From positions 284,647 through 348,646 of the forward strand of contig NZ_FNPL01000001.1 in NCBI RefSeq assembly GCF_900107305.1: a stretch of DNA of 64,000 bases, given 5' to 3'. Origin of the DNA: Thermoactinomyces sp. DSM 45892. GTDB lineage: Bacteria; Bacillota; Bacilli; Thermoactinomycetales; Thermoactinomycetaceae. Under the pieces are notes generated by a model. It did no database searches and was not told the origin of the DNA. It saw only the letters and a list, made by a program, of their open reading frames with translations. This document shows positions 1 to 10,538 of the stretch, piece after piece (positions within the stretch are counted from its first letter, which is position 1; every line of letters starts with the position of its first letter). The position numbers and the translations under genes are program-made.

Positions 1-2222
1 TGTCGGTAGGTCAACGAGTCGGTTAAAGGTCGTTTGGAAGGGCTTTCTATTATCTGGATCATTCCATTATTATTTTGTAAGAACTGTAATTCCTCGAACA
101 CTTGAATCATAAAGGAAAGTGTTCGTTTTGACAATCCCGTTCTTTTTGTCAGAGATGGATATGATTTCAATAAAGAAAACGGCTTTTTTCCGTACAATAA
201 ATTATATAGATGTTTGAATTGTTCGCGTGAAGGGACTGCTAACAGATTTTGGTCGAAGTCACGATCTCCAAAAATAAAGTAGACCCGTTCCATATGTTGA
301 ATTTGATTGAGATGATTCCGCCAAATTTCCATGGAAGGTGGAGGGTCGATCCAAGCGATCTGTGTGTACTTGGCGAGCGATTCCCCTGCCCCCTTAGCAC
401 AATCTTCCCATGAGAGAAAAGAATATGTGTTTCCTGCTAAAAGCTGATGCCCAATCAATAGAACGGGCTTGTCACGTAATCTATTCAGGTGCTCCCCTTT
501 ATGATTACTACGCCAGTCAAAAATTTGTCTTTCATGTACAGCCAGATCCTTACAAATCAACTGCGGGGTACGGCGACCGTTCCATTCATTAATTTGTAAT
601 TCACCGACCACATGGATTTTGCTGGTTGGAACCAACTCTTCTGCTAATTCTGCTTTACGAAATGCGAGTGCATCCATGAAGATACGGTCCATCTGGAGAG
701 TCAATTTAAGATGGTTTTTATCAGCACCAATGGTTTGAATTTTCGCGATGGAAGAATCTTTCAATAGAAAACTAGGCGTTGCATTTCCCATACCATATGG
801 CTCTAACAAGGCTAACTGCTCCAACATCGATAGCTCCACTTGATCAATCGTTAATTCATCGTCAATATGTGTCAATGGAATATAATCTTCCTCTTGCAAA
901 GTCTCTTGTGCAACACTCGACAGTTTGGCATGGAAAGCAGGGATATCTTCTACCTTGAGCGACATACCTGCTGCCATATAGTGTCCCCCAAATTGTGGAA
1001 GGTACTCTTTGCAAGCAGTCAGCGACTCATATAAATCGAATCCAGCGATGCTTCTGGCTGATCCTTTTGCTATCCCTGTCTCCTCATCACATCCTAATAC
1101 GATCACAGGTCGATAATATTTTTCCACAAGCCTAGAAGCAACAATGCCGATCACACCGACATTCCAGCCGGGCCTAGCGGCAACGATAACATGCCTGTAA
1201 CGATCTGGGTCTTGTTCTACCATCGCCATAGCTTGTTCTGTTATTTCTTCTACGATCTGCTGACGTTCTTCGTTCATCTCTTGCATTTTTCCCGCTAGAT
1301 GTTGCGCTTCATTTAGATCGTCTGTTGTTAACAGTTCAACCGCTTGTCCTGCGGAATCTAAACGACCACTTGCATTGATTCTAGGACCTAGAAAAAAGCC
1401 CACATGTCCCGCGGTAGCTTGCCCCGCGATGCCCGCCACATCCATTAATGCGGAGAGTCCTTTGTTGGTGCGTTCGTTTAAACGTTCTAATCCATATGTA
1501 GCTAACACTCGGTTCTCATCCACTAGTGGAACAAGGTCCGCAATGGTACCAATCGCAACGAGATCCATCCACTCAGTAGGGACTCTGTCTAACAAGGCAG
1601 TAGCCAACTTAAAAGCAACACCGACTCCAGCCAAGGATTTAAAAGGATATGTACAGTTTGGTTTCTTTGGATTGATCACTGCGACCGCTTCTGGTATTAC
1701 AGGAGGCGGTTCATGATGATCCGTTATAATCAGGTCTAAACCGATTTCACGAGCAAACGCTGCCTCTTTCGTAGCACTAATCCCCGTGTCAACCGTAACC
1801 ACTAAGTCGTAACCACGTTCTTTTGCATCTTTGAGAGCCTCTTGATTAAGGCCATAGCCCTCTCGAAAGCGGTTCGGGATATAGTAATCAACTTGCGTAG
1901 TCAGAGTACGAAACATGTTTAATAATAAGCTCGTACTACTCACACCGTCTGCATCATAATCACCATAAATCAGGATCTTTTCTTGATGAGTCAGCGCAGA
2001 GCGAATTCGCTGTACTGCTTCTTTCATACCATCTAATTCGTAGGGATCATGTAAGAAATCCATAGAAGGACGTAAAAACTTCTGAGCCGTTTCGATATCG
2101 GTTTGCCCACGACGAATCAGTAACCTAGCAATCGTCGGATGAACGGACAAACCTTCCGCTAACCTCTGGATCTGCTGTGGATCTGCCTCAACAGGAATCC
2201 ATCTTGTCTTCGAACGAATCAT
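1..2222 (-). CDS. recJ: Single-stranded-DNA-specific exonuclease RecJ (3' part cut off by window edge)
   Basis: This is a DHH-family 5'-3' single-strand exonuclease of recombination and repair. The frame is open from an ATG at 2222, preceded by GAGAGGTGA about ten bases upstream, to the left edge, giving about 740 visible residues. Bacillus RecJ is about 790 residues, so only the C-terminal end is missing. Visible motifs are the DHH motif I segment YGDYDADGVSS near residue 80, TDHHEPP near residue 140, and the DHHA1 signature GGHYMAAGMS near residue 400. A C-terminal region typical of Firmicute RecJ follows. In B. subtilis recJ lies just beyond secDF, and the same order is seen here. The DHH motifs make the assignment secure. 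Confidence 0.95.
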   Translation of the reverse strand, partial: MIRSKTRWIPVEADPQQIQRLAEGLSVHPTIARLLIRRGQTDIETAQKFLRPSMDFLHDPYELDGMKEAVQRIRSALTHQEKILIYGDYDADGVSSTSLLLNMFRTLTTQVDYYIPNRFREGYGLNQEALKDAKERGYDLVVTVDTGISATKEAAFAREIGLDLIITDHHEPPPVIPEAVAVINPKKPNCTYPFKSLAGVGVAFKLATALLDRVPTEWMDLVAIGTIADLVPLVDENRVLATYGLERLNERTNKGLSALMDVAGIAGQATAGHVGFFLGPRINASGRLDSAGQAVELLTTDDLNEAQHLAGKMQEMNEERQQIVEEITEQAMAMVEQDPDRYRHVIVAARPGWNVGVIGIVASRLVEKYYRPVIVLGCDEETGIAKGSARSIAGFDLYESLTACKEYLPQFGGHYMAAGMSLKVEDIPAFHAKLSSVAQETLQEEDYIPLTHIDDELTIDQVELSMLEQLALLEPYGMGNATPSFLLKDSSIAKIQTIGADKNHLKLTLQMDRIFMDALAFRKAELAEELVPTSKIHVVGELQINEWNGRRTPQLICKDLAVHERQIFDWRSNHKGEHLNRLRDKPVLLIGHQLLAGNTYSFLSWEDCAKGAGESLAKYTQIAWIDPPPSMEIWRNHLNQIQHMERVYFIFGDRDFDQNLLAVPSREQFKHLYNLLYGKKPFSLLKSYPSLTKRTGLSKRTLSFMIQVFEELQFLQNNNGMIQIIESPSKRPLTDSLTYR

Positions 2223-2290
2223 AAAAAACCGTTCACCTCTCTTCGCGGTATGATTATAGCACAAAGAATGAGAAAACGGTGATTCATTCC

Positions 2291-3199
2291 TTATTTCCCC
2301 TGCAAAATTTTGCCATCATATGGATTTACATGTACAAATACATCTTCCACATGATCAAAACGGTCTAATAAGGTTCGTTTTACCTGCTTCCCAATCCGAT
2401 GCCCTTCTTCCACCGTAATATGAGGATCTACAGAAATTTTTACATCTACAATCACATAGTGGCCGTGTTGACGAGCACGTAAGTTATCAATATCCAGCAC
2501 ACCCGCTACTTGTCGAGCCGCATCAACTAGCTCCTGAGCTTCTTTCGGAAGAAGGACAGGGTCTAGTAAATTGTAAATCGCTTCACGGGCTAGTCGGTAG
2601 GCCATCCAGAAGACAAAAAAGGAGACCCCCATACCCGCAATCGGGTCGAGATAGACTAACTCCGGAACACCGATATACCGACTTAGCACCGCCCCTAGGA
2701 TCCCCACTAAGGCCGCGATTGTGGCAAACACATCGGCTCGATGTTCATAAGCATGGGCTACTGTGGCTTGACTATTTTGACGTTTTCCTACCCGATAGGT
2801 ATAACGATATAATATCTCTTTTACTAAGATCGACAGAAAGGCGACAACCGCAGCCGAAATACCTGGGGGCTCCAATTTATCAAATAATGCTTGGAAGGAA
2901 CCTCGTGCAATCTCCACTCCCACCATAGATAACAGAACAGCAACGATAAAGGAAGCCACTATCTCCGCTTTACCATGTCCATATGGATGTTCCGGATCCG
3001 GAGGACGTTTTGCTACGCGGATTCCAAAATAGACGGTAAGAGAACCCACTAAATCGGCTGCTGAATGCGCCGCTTCCGCGATCAAGGCACGACTATTAGC
3101 CCAAAAGCCAACGATCCCTTTTACAATGGTTAATAAAATATTAAAAAATATCCCAATCCATGCTGCTCGATTGATCTCTTGAAACCGTTGGTCACCCAT
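2291..3199 (-). CDS. Cation diffusion facilitator (CDF) family metal efflux transporter
   Basis: This predicted inner-membrane divalent cation/proton antiporter has 302 residues, normal for the family. The N-terminal two-thirds has about six membrane spans. It carries the paired metal-site signatures AEAAHSAADL in the second span (around residue 45) and YEHRADVFAT in the fifth (around residue 150), the HxxxD arrangement of bacterial CDF proteins. The last 90 residues form the cytoplasmic ferredoxin-like metal-sensing domain, which contains ARQHGHYVIVDVKI and VHVNP. The start is supported by GGAGGAG seven bases upstream. It lies between recJ and secF on the same strand, separated from secF by a hairpin. 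The metal (Zn, Fe, Mn or Co) cannot be told from the sequence. Confidence 0.88.
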   Translation of the reverse strand: MGDQRFQEINRAAWIGIFFNILLTIVKGIVGFWANSRALIAEAAHSAADLVGSLTVYFGIRVAKRPPDPEHPYGHGKAEIVASFIVAVLLSMVGVEIARGSFQALFDKLEPPGISAAVVAFLSILVKEILYRYTYRVGKRQNSQATVAHAYEHRADVFATIAALVGILGAVLSRYIGVPELVYLDPIAGMGVSFFVFWMAYRLAREAIYNLLDPVLLPKEAQELVDAARQVAGVLDIDNLRARQHGHYVIVDVKISVDPHITVEEGHRIGKQVKRTLLDRFDHVEDVFVHVNPYDGKILQGK

Positions 3200-3217
3200 A
3201 GTTGCTCCTCCAGAAAT

Positions 3218-3245
3218 AAGACCGCAGATTCTCCTCCGCGGTCTT
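3218..3245 (-). terminator. Hairpin between secF and the CDF gene
   Basis: An 8-bp stem (AAGACCGC / GCGGTCTT) with a 12-base loop lies between the secF stop and the CDF ribosome binding site. The run of T on the minus-strand side is poor, so it may be a weak terminator or processing hairpin. Confidence 0.45.
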
Positions 3246-3275
3246 TTCCTTCATTGTATGGAAACCATGATGTTC

Positions 3276-4202
3276 TTATTCAGTTGAAGGTGATAATTTC
3301 GGTTCTTCTTTTCCAGTCTTCATCGAACGCCATTTCCACATCACCCAGATCTGGGAAGCAATGAAGATGGAAGAATAAGCTCCTGCTAATAAACCGACCA
3401 CAAGTGCAAGGGAGAAATTCCGAATTCCCTCTCCACCCAGTAGGAATAGGGATACAGCACCAAATAATACAGTAAGAACCGTATTAATTGATCGAACCAA
3501 GGTTTGTTGGATACTTTGGTTTACCATAGCAGATAGTTGTTCCCACGTCTTTGGCTGTAGCTTCTCTTCATTTTCGCGGATCCGGTCAAAGACGACAATT
3601 GTATCGTTCATCGAATAACCGATGATGGTTAGGATCGCGGCGATAAAGAATAGGTCTACTTCGATCTGGAACAGAGAGAAGAACGTGATGATCAGAAATG
3701 CATCGTATAACAACGTAGCTACCGTTGCCATCGCAAATCGATACTCAAAGCGGAAAGCGATGTAAATCCCAATAATGGCACAGGCAATCAGTACACCGAT
3801 GATGGCATTACGCGCCAGTTCACGCCCGATAATCGGGTCTACTTTCTGTTCCTGCACTGTTACCTTCACATCAAATTCCTTTGACAAATCCCTTGCGAGT
3901 TTATCGATTTTCGGCTTATCTAAAATACTTTCCGTACGAAATACGACAATTTCCTTTTTGTCCCCAGCCGCACGTGCATTCGGATGCTTAAAGCCATTGT
4001 TCTCTAGAACGCTTTTTGCCTTTTCCACATCAACGTTTTGCTTTACCGTAAAATCAAGGCGTGTACCACTCACAAAGTCTACGCCTAGATTTAATCCTTG
4101 GACAAAGAGGGAACCAATCCCGATTAAAACGATGATGAGAGAGGCTAATAGGAACGGTTTGCGGTATCGAACAAAATCAAATTTATAGTTCACCAATCTC
4201 AT
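3276..4202 (-). CDS. secF: Protein translocase subunit SecF
   Basis: This RND-superfamily accessory subunit of the Sec translocon drives late protein export together with SecD. It has 308 residues with a first membrane span, a periplasm-equivalent P1 domain and five further spans. The family signatures FVSGTRLDF near residue 43 and GYSMNDTIVVFDRIRENEE near residue 195 are present. Its start overlaps the end of secD by 20 bases, so the two are probably translationally coupled. B. subtilis has a single fused SecDF of about 737 residues, whereas here the two halves are separate genes. Confidence 0.95.
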   Translation of the reverse strand: MRLVNYKFDFVRYRKPFLLASLIIVLIGIGSLFVQGLNLGVDFVSGTRLDFTVKQNVDVEKAKSVLENNGFKHPNARAAGDKKEIVVFRTESILDKPKIDKLARDLSKEFDVKVTVQEQKVDPIIGRELARNAIIGVLIACAIIGIYIAFRFEYRFAMATVATLLYDAFLIITFFSLFQIEVDLFFIAAILTIIGYSMNDTIVVFDRIRENEEKLQPKTWEQLSAMVNQSIQQTLVRSINTVLTVLFGAVSLFLLGGEGIRNFSLALVVGLLAGAYSSIFIASQIWVMWKWRSMKTGKEEPKLSPSTE

Positions 4203-5415
4203 CCTCCTTCACACGGAACAGCACAGGATTTTTCACTAGATTTGAATTAACTAAGAGTGACATCAACCAACGCGACAATCCCACTGCGGTCACAAAACTA
4301 CACAAAATCCCGACGATCAATGCTACCGAGAATCCTTTTACCCCAGCCGTACCAAAAGCAAATAAGACGGCACCGGCTAAAATGGTCGTGAAGTTCGCAT
4401 CAAAAATCGTTAAGAATGAGCGCTTGGAACCTGCCTTCAATGCACTCTTCATCGTACGACCCACACGTAATTCTTCACGGATACGTTCTGACATAATGAT
4501 ATTGGCATCTACTGCCATCCCAATCCCTAAGATAAAGGCGGCAATCCCCGGTAGGGTAAGAGTTACTTTTAAGAAAGCAAAGACAACCAAGTTTAGGTAT
4601 GTGTATGCGATCAGCGTCATAACAGCCACAAGACCTGGTAGACGATAAAAACCAATTACAAAGAAAAAAATCATGAGAACAGAGAGTCCACCTGCTATTA
4701 AGGTATCTCTCATCGATTGATGTCCCAAACTCGCATCAACGGCGAAGCTCTGCACTTCTTGAAGCTTGATCGGAAGGGCCCCCGCATTTAGAAGGCTTGC
4801 TAATTCCTTAGCCTCTTCTGGAGTCTTCTGTCCACTGATGGTTGCTTTCCCACCACTGATCACATTTTGAACGACAGGGTTACTTAACTCTTTTTCATCC
4901 AAATAGATTGGTAAAGGTTGCCCTATGTATTTCTTCGTAACCTCTTCGAATTTTTTTCCATCTTTAAATTCAATGGCCACAACAGGGCTATTGTATTCAT
5001 CAAAGCTTAATTTGGCGCTGCCTGGCTTCAGGTCGGCCCCTTTAATAACAGCTGTTTTTCCTGTTGGATCCCGGAATGTTAATTCAGCTTGTTTCCCTAA
5101 GAGTTCCCGGGCCTTCGCAGGATCCTTTACCCCTGCTAACTGCACCCGAATTCGATTATTTCCTTCAATCGAAATCTCAGGCTCAGACACACCTAGTACG
5201 TTAATTCGTCGCTCAAGTGCATTTGCTACATCAAGGAGAATGGCTTTATCTACTTTTTGATCTTTGGGTGCTTCATATAAAACTTCAAAGCCCCCTTGCA
5301 AGTCCAACCCCTTTGTAATTTTGTTCCACACTGGAAGAGCGGTCGTACCAGCAAGAGCGAGGATCGCCACGACGATGATGATAAAAATCGCTACTTTTCC
5401 TTTTTTGACCTTCAT
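4183..5415 (-). CDS. secD: Protein translocase subunit SecD
   Basis: This RND-type Sec accessory protein has 410 residues. It has one N-terminal membrane span followed by the GLDLQGG motif near residue 37, a large extracytoplasmic domain to about residue 235, and five C-terminal spans. These include the conserved GIGMAVDANIIMSERIREE segment near residue 300, whose Asp contributes to proton-driven movement. The ATG has AAGGAGGAC seven bases upstream. The gene lies between comN and secF, as in B. subtilis, and overlaps secF. Confidence 0.95.
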   Translation of the reverse strand: MKVKKGKVAIFIIIVVAILALAGTTALPVWNKITKGLDLQGGFEVLYEAPKDQKVDKAILLDVANALERRINVLGVSEPEISIEGNNRIRVQLAGVKDPAKARELLGKQAELTFRDPTGKTAVIKGADLKPGSAKLSFDEYNSPVVAIEFKDGKKFEEVTKKYIGQPLPIYLDEKELSNPVVQNVISGGKATISGQKTPEEAKELASLLNAGALPIKLQEVQSFAVDASLGHQSMRDTLIAGGLSVLMIFFFVIGFYRLPGLVAVMTLIAYTYLNLVVFAFLKVTLTLPGIAAFILGIGMAVDANIIMSERIREELRVGRTMKSALKAGSKRSFLTIFDANFTTILAGAVLFAFGTAGVKGFSVALIVGILCSFVTAVGLSRWLMSLLVNSNLVKNPVLFRVKEDEIGEL

Positions 5416-5487
5416 GGACTGTCCTCCTTATTCCATTACCAATTCCTATTATCCCAAGTGAAGCCCTGAGAGTCAATTGTGAACAAA

Positions 5488-5515
5488 GAAAGCCATCAGC
5501 ATGGCTGATGACCTT
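5488..5515 (-). terminator. Terminator downstream of comN
   Basis: On the minus strand GTCATCAGC-CAT-GCTGATGGC forms a tight 9-bp hairpin followed by TTTCTTTG, just after the comN stop and before secD. Confidence 0.6.
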
Positions 5516-5522
5516 CAAGACT

Positions 5523-5822
5523 TTACTCACTTTTATAGATATTATGTAGCATTAACCAGTTCATAAAGCGGCTCGCTTTTAAAGACATAATATCGTTCAC
5601 TAAGCGGTTTAGTCTCGGGGTGCCCTGACGATGTTCATCTGAAACACAAGCCCATATTTGTTCGGGTGTTACATTTTCATATCCATATAAATGAAACTCA
5701 GATGCTTTACTTCTACAAAGATCTTCGAGACATTCATCTAATTCCTCTGATGTTAAATATTGAATCGCATCTTCATCTTCTTCGAAGTCATATTCCTGTT
5801 CAGGCAAAGCCAGTATCGACAT
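5523..5822 (-). CDS. comN: ComN-like post-transcriptional regulator
   Basis: This 99-residue acidic protein matches my memory of the ComN/YrzD family, the Pfam post-transcriptional regulator family. In B. subtilis ComN affects comE mRNA and the localisation of division-site proteins. A conserved core, YLTSEELDECLEDLCRSKASEF, is followed by YGYENVTPEQIW and a C-terminal MSLKASRFMNWLM. The position next to spoVB and secDF is the same as in B. subtilis, which strengthens the call. GGAGGG lies six bases before the ATG. Confidence 0.78.
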   Translation of the reverse strand: MSILALPEQEYDFEEDEDAIQYLTSEELDECLEDLCRSKASEFHLYGYENVTPEQIWACVSDEHRQGTPRLNRLVNDIMSLKASRFMNWLMLHNIYKSE

Positions 5823-5910
5823 CGTATCCCTCCAATCTTACTCATTCGACATCTTTTGAATGTATCAATTCTGCATGCGGAACCTTCTTTCCTTCTATCT
5901 ACGAAAAAGA

Positions 5911-5940
5911 GTCATGAGCCTATCGGACAAGGCATAACTT
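5911..5940 (+). promoter_or_regulatory. Possible sigma-E-type promoter of spoVB
   Basis: CATAACTT at 5933-5940 resembles the sigma-E -10 element (CATACANT). A TCATGAG-like -35 lies about 15 bases upstream, 37 bases before the spoVB start. In B. subtilis spoVB is a sigma-E gene. The call rests on pattern only. Confidence 0.35.
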
Positions 5941-5976
5941 GTACTAAAACGTAGTGGACGGAAGAAGGGAGTTACC

Positions 5977-7566
5977 ATGCACAAACAGAGCTTCCTCGCT
6001 GGCACCCTCATACTAGTAGGGGCTGGATTTTTAACGAAAATTCTTGGCTTTATCTATCGAATTGCTTTATCTCGTCTGATCGGGGACGAAGGAATGGGCC
6101 TTTTTCAACTTGCTTTTCCGATTTTAATCTTCGCAGTTGTCATCACTTCTGCTGGAATCCCCGTGGCGATCTCAAAGCTAGTATCCGAAGCTGAGGCTAA
6201 AAATGAAGAGCACAAGATCCCACACATCATTATTGTAGCAGGGATTGTAGTCGGAATCACCAGTACAATCGTTACCAGTTTGGTATTTGTCTTTGCTCCA
6301 ATCTTAGCAAAAACCCTACTAACTGATCCTAGAACACTCTATGCCCTTTTGGGAATCACTCCCATCATTCCTGTTATCGCCGTATCCAGCATCTTCCGCG
6401 GTTACTTCCAAGGTCGACAAAATATGAGCCCGTATGCACTTTCTCAAATTATCGAACAAGTAGTGAGAATCTTTACTGTCCTCATGTTAGCTAAATATTT
6501 GTTACCATACGGTGTAGAGTATGCCGCTTCTGGGGCGATGATCGGAATGGTGATCGGAGAGTTTACAGGGATGTTATTTCTCTATTATCGATATCGCAAA
6601 GATCCAAAACGCCCTATTTTACGCCAAATATGGAAAAGACGTAAAAACCAGAAGGACGAAAAAAATATTGTGAGTCGATTCAACACGATAACCGACTTCT
6701 TCCGGGTCGCTGTTCCCGTTACATTGAGTAGGACCATTGGTTCCCTTACCTATGCGGTAGAGCCTATTATTGTATCACAAAGTTTAGCCATTGCTGGGAT
6801 CGCTGCTGCCACCTCTACAGCCCTATACGGTCAACTGGAGGGGATGGCGTTACCGTTAGTCTTCTTCCCTGCTTTTATTACCTATGCCTTAACCGTCTCC
6901 CTTGTTCCAGCCATAAGCGAGGCCGCAGCACAAAATAACACCACCTTAATCGAGCGAAGGCTGCAACAAGCGATCCGACTTTCTTTCATTATCGGTGCTC
7001 CCTGTACCATGTTGGTCTATGTGTTAGCAGAACCACTTGCTACCTTGCTCTATCATCAACCCAGTGTTGGTCAAATGATACAGATCATGGCTCCCATTTC
7101 TTTATTCCACTACTTACAAGGCCCTTTTGCAGCTGTGCTTCAAGGGTTGGATAAAGCAAATATCGCAATGCGGAATTCCATTATCGGTGCTGTCATTAAA
7201 ATGGTATTTATCTGGCTTCTCGCCACTCAGCCATCACTTGGCATTATGGGTGTGGCCATCGCTATCAATATCGGCATATTCGTTGTAACCTGCTTGCATT
7301 TTCTTAGCATCATTAAATTTGTCCCCTACATGATTAATGCTAGGGAACTAGTAAAATTGAGTATCAGCATTGGTGGGATGGGGTTCGTCTGTTATTACTT
7401 AGGGACCCAGGCTCATAGCCCATTATTACAACGCATATTATTAACCATCTTATGTGGATTCGGAATCTACCTCATTTGCCTCGTTCTCTTTTCCTTAATT
7501 CGAAAAGATGACGTGGCTCGCCTACCATATGTAGGAGCTTGGGTGGCTCGATTCCTCCCGAGATAA
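5977..7566 (+). CDS. spoVB: Stage V sporulation protein B (lipid-linked precursor flippase family)
   Basis: This polytopic membrane protein of the MATE/Wzx-like MOP superfamily is required for spore cortex synthesis, probably by moving lipid-linked peptidoglycan precursors. It has 529 residues with about 14 hydrophobic spans. The N-terminus (residues 8-45, with GAGFLTKILGF and GLFQLAFP) is typical of polysaccharide biosynthesis flippases. GAAGGGAG lies seven bases before the ATG. The gene is divergent from comN and convergent with yrbG, exactly as in B. subtilis. Other MurJ or Wzx family members look similar, but the context favours SpoVB. Confidence 0.9.
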   Translation: MHKQSFLAGTLILVGAGFLTKILGFIYRIALSRLIGDEGMGLFQLAFPILIFAVVITSAGIPVAISKLVSEAEAKNEEHKIPHIIIVAGIVVGITSTIVTSLVFVFAPILAKTLLTDPRTLYALLGITPIIPVIAVSSIFRGYFQGRQNMSPYALSQIIEQVVRIFTVLMLAKYLLPYGVEYAASGAMIGMVIGEFTGMLFLYYRYRKDPKRPILRQIWKRRKNQKDEKNIVSRFNTITDFFRVAVPVTLSRTIGSLTYAVEPIIVSQSLAIAGIAAATSTALYGQLEGMALPLVFFPAFITYALTVSLVPAISEAAAQNNTTLIERRLQQAIRLSFIIGAPCTMLVYVLAEPLATLLYHQPSVGQMIQIMAPISLFHYLQGPFAAVLQGLDKANIAMRNSIIGAVIKMVFIWLLATQPSLGIMGVAIAINIGIFVVTCLHFLSIIKFVPYMINARELVKLSISIGGMGFVCYYLGTQAHSPLLQRILLTILCGFGIYLICLVLFSLIRKDDVARLPYVGAWVARFLPR

Positions 7567-7571
7567 ATAAT

Positions 7572-7614
7572 CATGCCTTTGCTTAAAATGATTCTTCTCA
7601 TCTTAGGCAAAGGC
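7572..7614. terminator. Shared terminator between spoVB and yrbG
   Basis: An inverted repeat ATGCCTTTGC / GCAAAGGCAT with a loop of about 20 bases lies between the convergent stops. The T tracts are weak. Confidence 0.5.
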
Positions 7615-7615
7615 A

Positions 7616-8302
7616 TTATGTATCTCTTAAATCGATATAGATGTTTCCGTATTGATCAACACTCGCATAAAATACATTTTTAAAGTCTTTTACTCCCTTT
7701 TTTCGTAACTCTTGCTTAAGCCATATATGATTGTATCCGGAATCCGTCAGTTCTTGCTCCTGCACCCTTCCTTCGATAATAACGGGGATAGGCATGCGAA
7801 ATGGGCGCAACTTAGAGCCATCATTTTGCACATCCCCCTTCGTTAGTCGGGCCTTTTCTACTTTAGGAAACACACTTAATTTCCCTGAAGTCTCTAATAT
7901 CGCAATCTCTACATCCGATACATCAGGAATGTCTTTTTCACGTAATTGCATTAATAAATCATCAAGATTATATCTTGTTTTCGCCATCATGGAGTCAATA
8001 ATTTTGCCATCCCTGACGATAACAGCAGGCTCTCCTTCAATCAGGTTGCGCGCTTTGCGACTCTTGAGCAACAAGTATGACATCCCAATCTGTAATAAAA
8101 CTAGAGCAAGAATGGGTACAATGGCATCCACAAGCGGCCTTTCAATATCATCTAATACGATTGCACTTAGATCCGCGATCATAAAGGATACAATTAAATC
8201 GAATATCGATAATTTGCCAATCTCTCTTTTGCCCATTAGTCTCATCATGAGAAAAAGAAAGACATAGATGAAGATAGTGCGTAGTACGGACATCCAGAGC
8301 AA
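7616..8302 (-). CDS. yrbG: DUF421 family membrane protein (YrbG/YetF-like)
   Basis: This 228-residue protein has three N-terminal membrane spans containing RLMGKREIGKLSIFDLIVSF, the hallmark of the YetF/DUF421 family. A cytoplasmic region of about 130 residues follows, with the paired segments PAVIVRDGKI and PVIIEGRV. The function is unknown; related proteins are spore-membrane or stress-associated. I chose a TTG start at 8302 because AAAGGAGGAG lies five bases upstream and the membrane region starts there. A longer open frame reaches 8455 but lacks family-like sequence. Adjacent to spoVB as in B. subtilis. Confidence 0.85.
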   Translation of the reverse strand: MLWMSVLRTIFIYVFLFLMMRLMGKREIGKLSIFDLIVSFMIADLSAIVLDDIERPLVDAIVPILALVLLQIGMSYLLLKSRKARNLIEGEPAVIVRDGKIIDSMMAKTRYNLDDLLMQLREKDIPDVSDVEIAILETSGKLSVFPKVEKARLTKGDVQNDGSKLRPFRMPIPVIIEGRVQEQELTDSGYNHIWLKQELRKKGVKDFKNVFYASVDQYGNIYIDLRDT

Positions 8303-8552
8303 GTAGTCTCCTCCTTTCAGGTGATAATCAGATTCGCTAACCCGGAGCATGACACACTGCCCACGTTCCAATTCCTTTACTGGTTTATCTAAAAGTCTTG
8401 TTGTTATTTTGACCGTAAGCCGAATTTTTATGATCCCCTGACACTGTGATTCCAATTCCTTTTGATCAAATTCCTACTATGAAAATAGAATCATATATGA
8501 ATGGACTTGCTCATAAATTGTACAAAGATGAATAGAAAGGAGAGGTATCCTT

Positions 8553-8948
8553 ATGAAAACAACGATCTTTCATTCCAATCGCACTGGCTTAAACTCTCCG
8601 TGGATCATGGGTCAATGTGTAATTTGGTCATCTGTGCTCATTCTTTCTCTTAGTACAGCCGTCGTACTCCGCTACACGGATCTCCAAACCAGTAGCTTGC
8701 CATGGATTACGTTTCTGATTAACGCTAGCTCGATTTTTACAGGCGGTCTGATTTCTGGAAAACGAACGGAACGAAATGGCTGGATTATGGGAGGGATTCA
8801 AGGTATTCTCTATACGCTTATACTGATGATCATCGGATTTCTCGCCTTTGATACCTCACTACGTGTGGAGCCGTTGATCTTTGGTATATGCTCATTTGGG
8901 CTAGGCGCATTAGGCGGGATGATTGGGATTAACCTATCCAAAAAATAA
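8553..8948 (+). CDS. yrzE: TIGR04086 family membrane protein (YrzE-like)
   Basis: This 131-residue protein has four predicted membrane spans and little extramembrane sequence. The glycine-rich third and fourth spans (GWIMGGIQGILYTL, GLGALGGMIGINLSKK) match my memory of the YrzE/TIGR04086 family, small membrane proteins of Bacillales. The gene lies between yrbG and yajC, as yrzE does in B. subtilis. AAGGAGAGG lies seven bases before the ATG. The role is unknown. Confidence 0.75.
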   Translation: MKTTIFHSNRTGLNSPWIMGQCVIWSSVLILSLSTAVVLRYTDLQTSSLPWITFLINASSIFTGGLISGKRTERNGWIMGGIQGILYTLILMIIGFLAFDTSLRVEPLIFGICSFGLGALGGMIGINLSKK

Positions 8949-8992
8949 AAAGCTATTTATCTCCTTTGATCGGAGAAAATAGCTTTTTATCC
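8946..8992. terminator. Bidirectional terminator between yrzE and yajC
   Basis: AAAAAGCTATTT...TCTCC pairs with GGAGA...AATAGCTTTTT around a 7-base loop, with A and T runs on both sides. It serves the two convergent genes. Confidence 0.85.
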
Positions 8993-8993
8993 T

Positions 8994-9293
8994 TTACTTT
9001 TCTTCTTCAGTTGTAGTGGCTGTTACCTCTGCACCAACGGTTTTCTTTTCATTGATCGCAGCACGTTCAAAAACAAGACGAGTATTGTCGTTTACTTTAA
9101 TGGTAATCGTCTGATCATTTAAATCGACGATCGTACCATGAAGGCCGCCAATCGTTACAACTTTATCTCCCTTGCTTAAAGAAGCAATCATAGCATTACG
9201 CTGTTTACGACTCTTGTTTTGTGGGCGGATTAGCAAGAAATAGAAAATCGCGATTAGCAAGACGGGGAAAATAAATGCTTGGTACTGTTCCAT
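8994..9293 (-). CDS. yajC: Preprotein translocase subunit YajC
   Basis: This 99-residue single-span protein of the Sec holotranslocon has an N-terminal membrane helix (residues 5-22). It is followed by the diagnostic IRPQNKSRKQRNAMIASLSKGDKVVT and GGLHGTI segments. GGAGGAAT lies just before the ATG. It is immediately downstream of tgt on the same strand, the usual pairing in bacteria. Confidence 0.95.
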   Translation of the reverse strand: MEQYQAFIFPVLLIAIFYFLLIRPQNKSRKQRNAMIASLSKGDKVVTIGGLHGTIVDLNDQTITIKVNDNTRLVFERAAINEKKTVGAEVTATTTEEEK

Positions 9294-9322
9294 AGGTATT
9301 CCTCCTAAATGTGGTTTGAAAT

Positions 9323-10474
<1,152 letters not shown>

Positions 10475-10538
10475 CTAACTTATTATCCATTATAACGAAA
10501 AAACCTTTACCACTGCCAATATTATAGAAGACAAGCTA

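Noticed and set aside
1375..1716. Plus-strand 113-codon frame inside recJ
   Set aside because: It is antisense to a well-supported recJ frame and has no ribosome binding site or recognisable product.
7731..8267. Plus-strand 178-codon frame inside yrbG
   Set aside because: It is Ser-rich antisense sequence opposite a real DUF421 gene.
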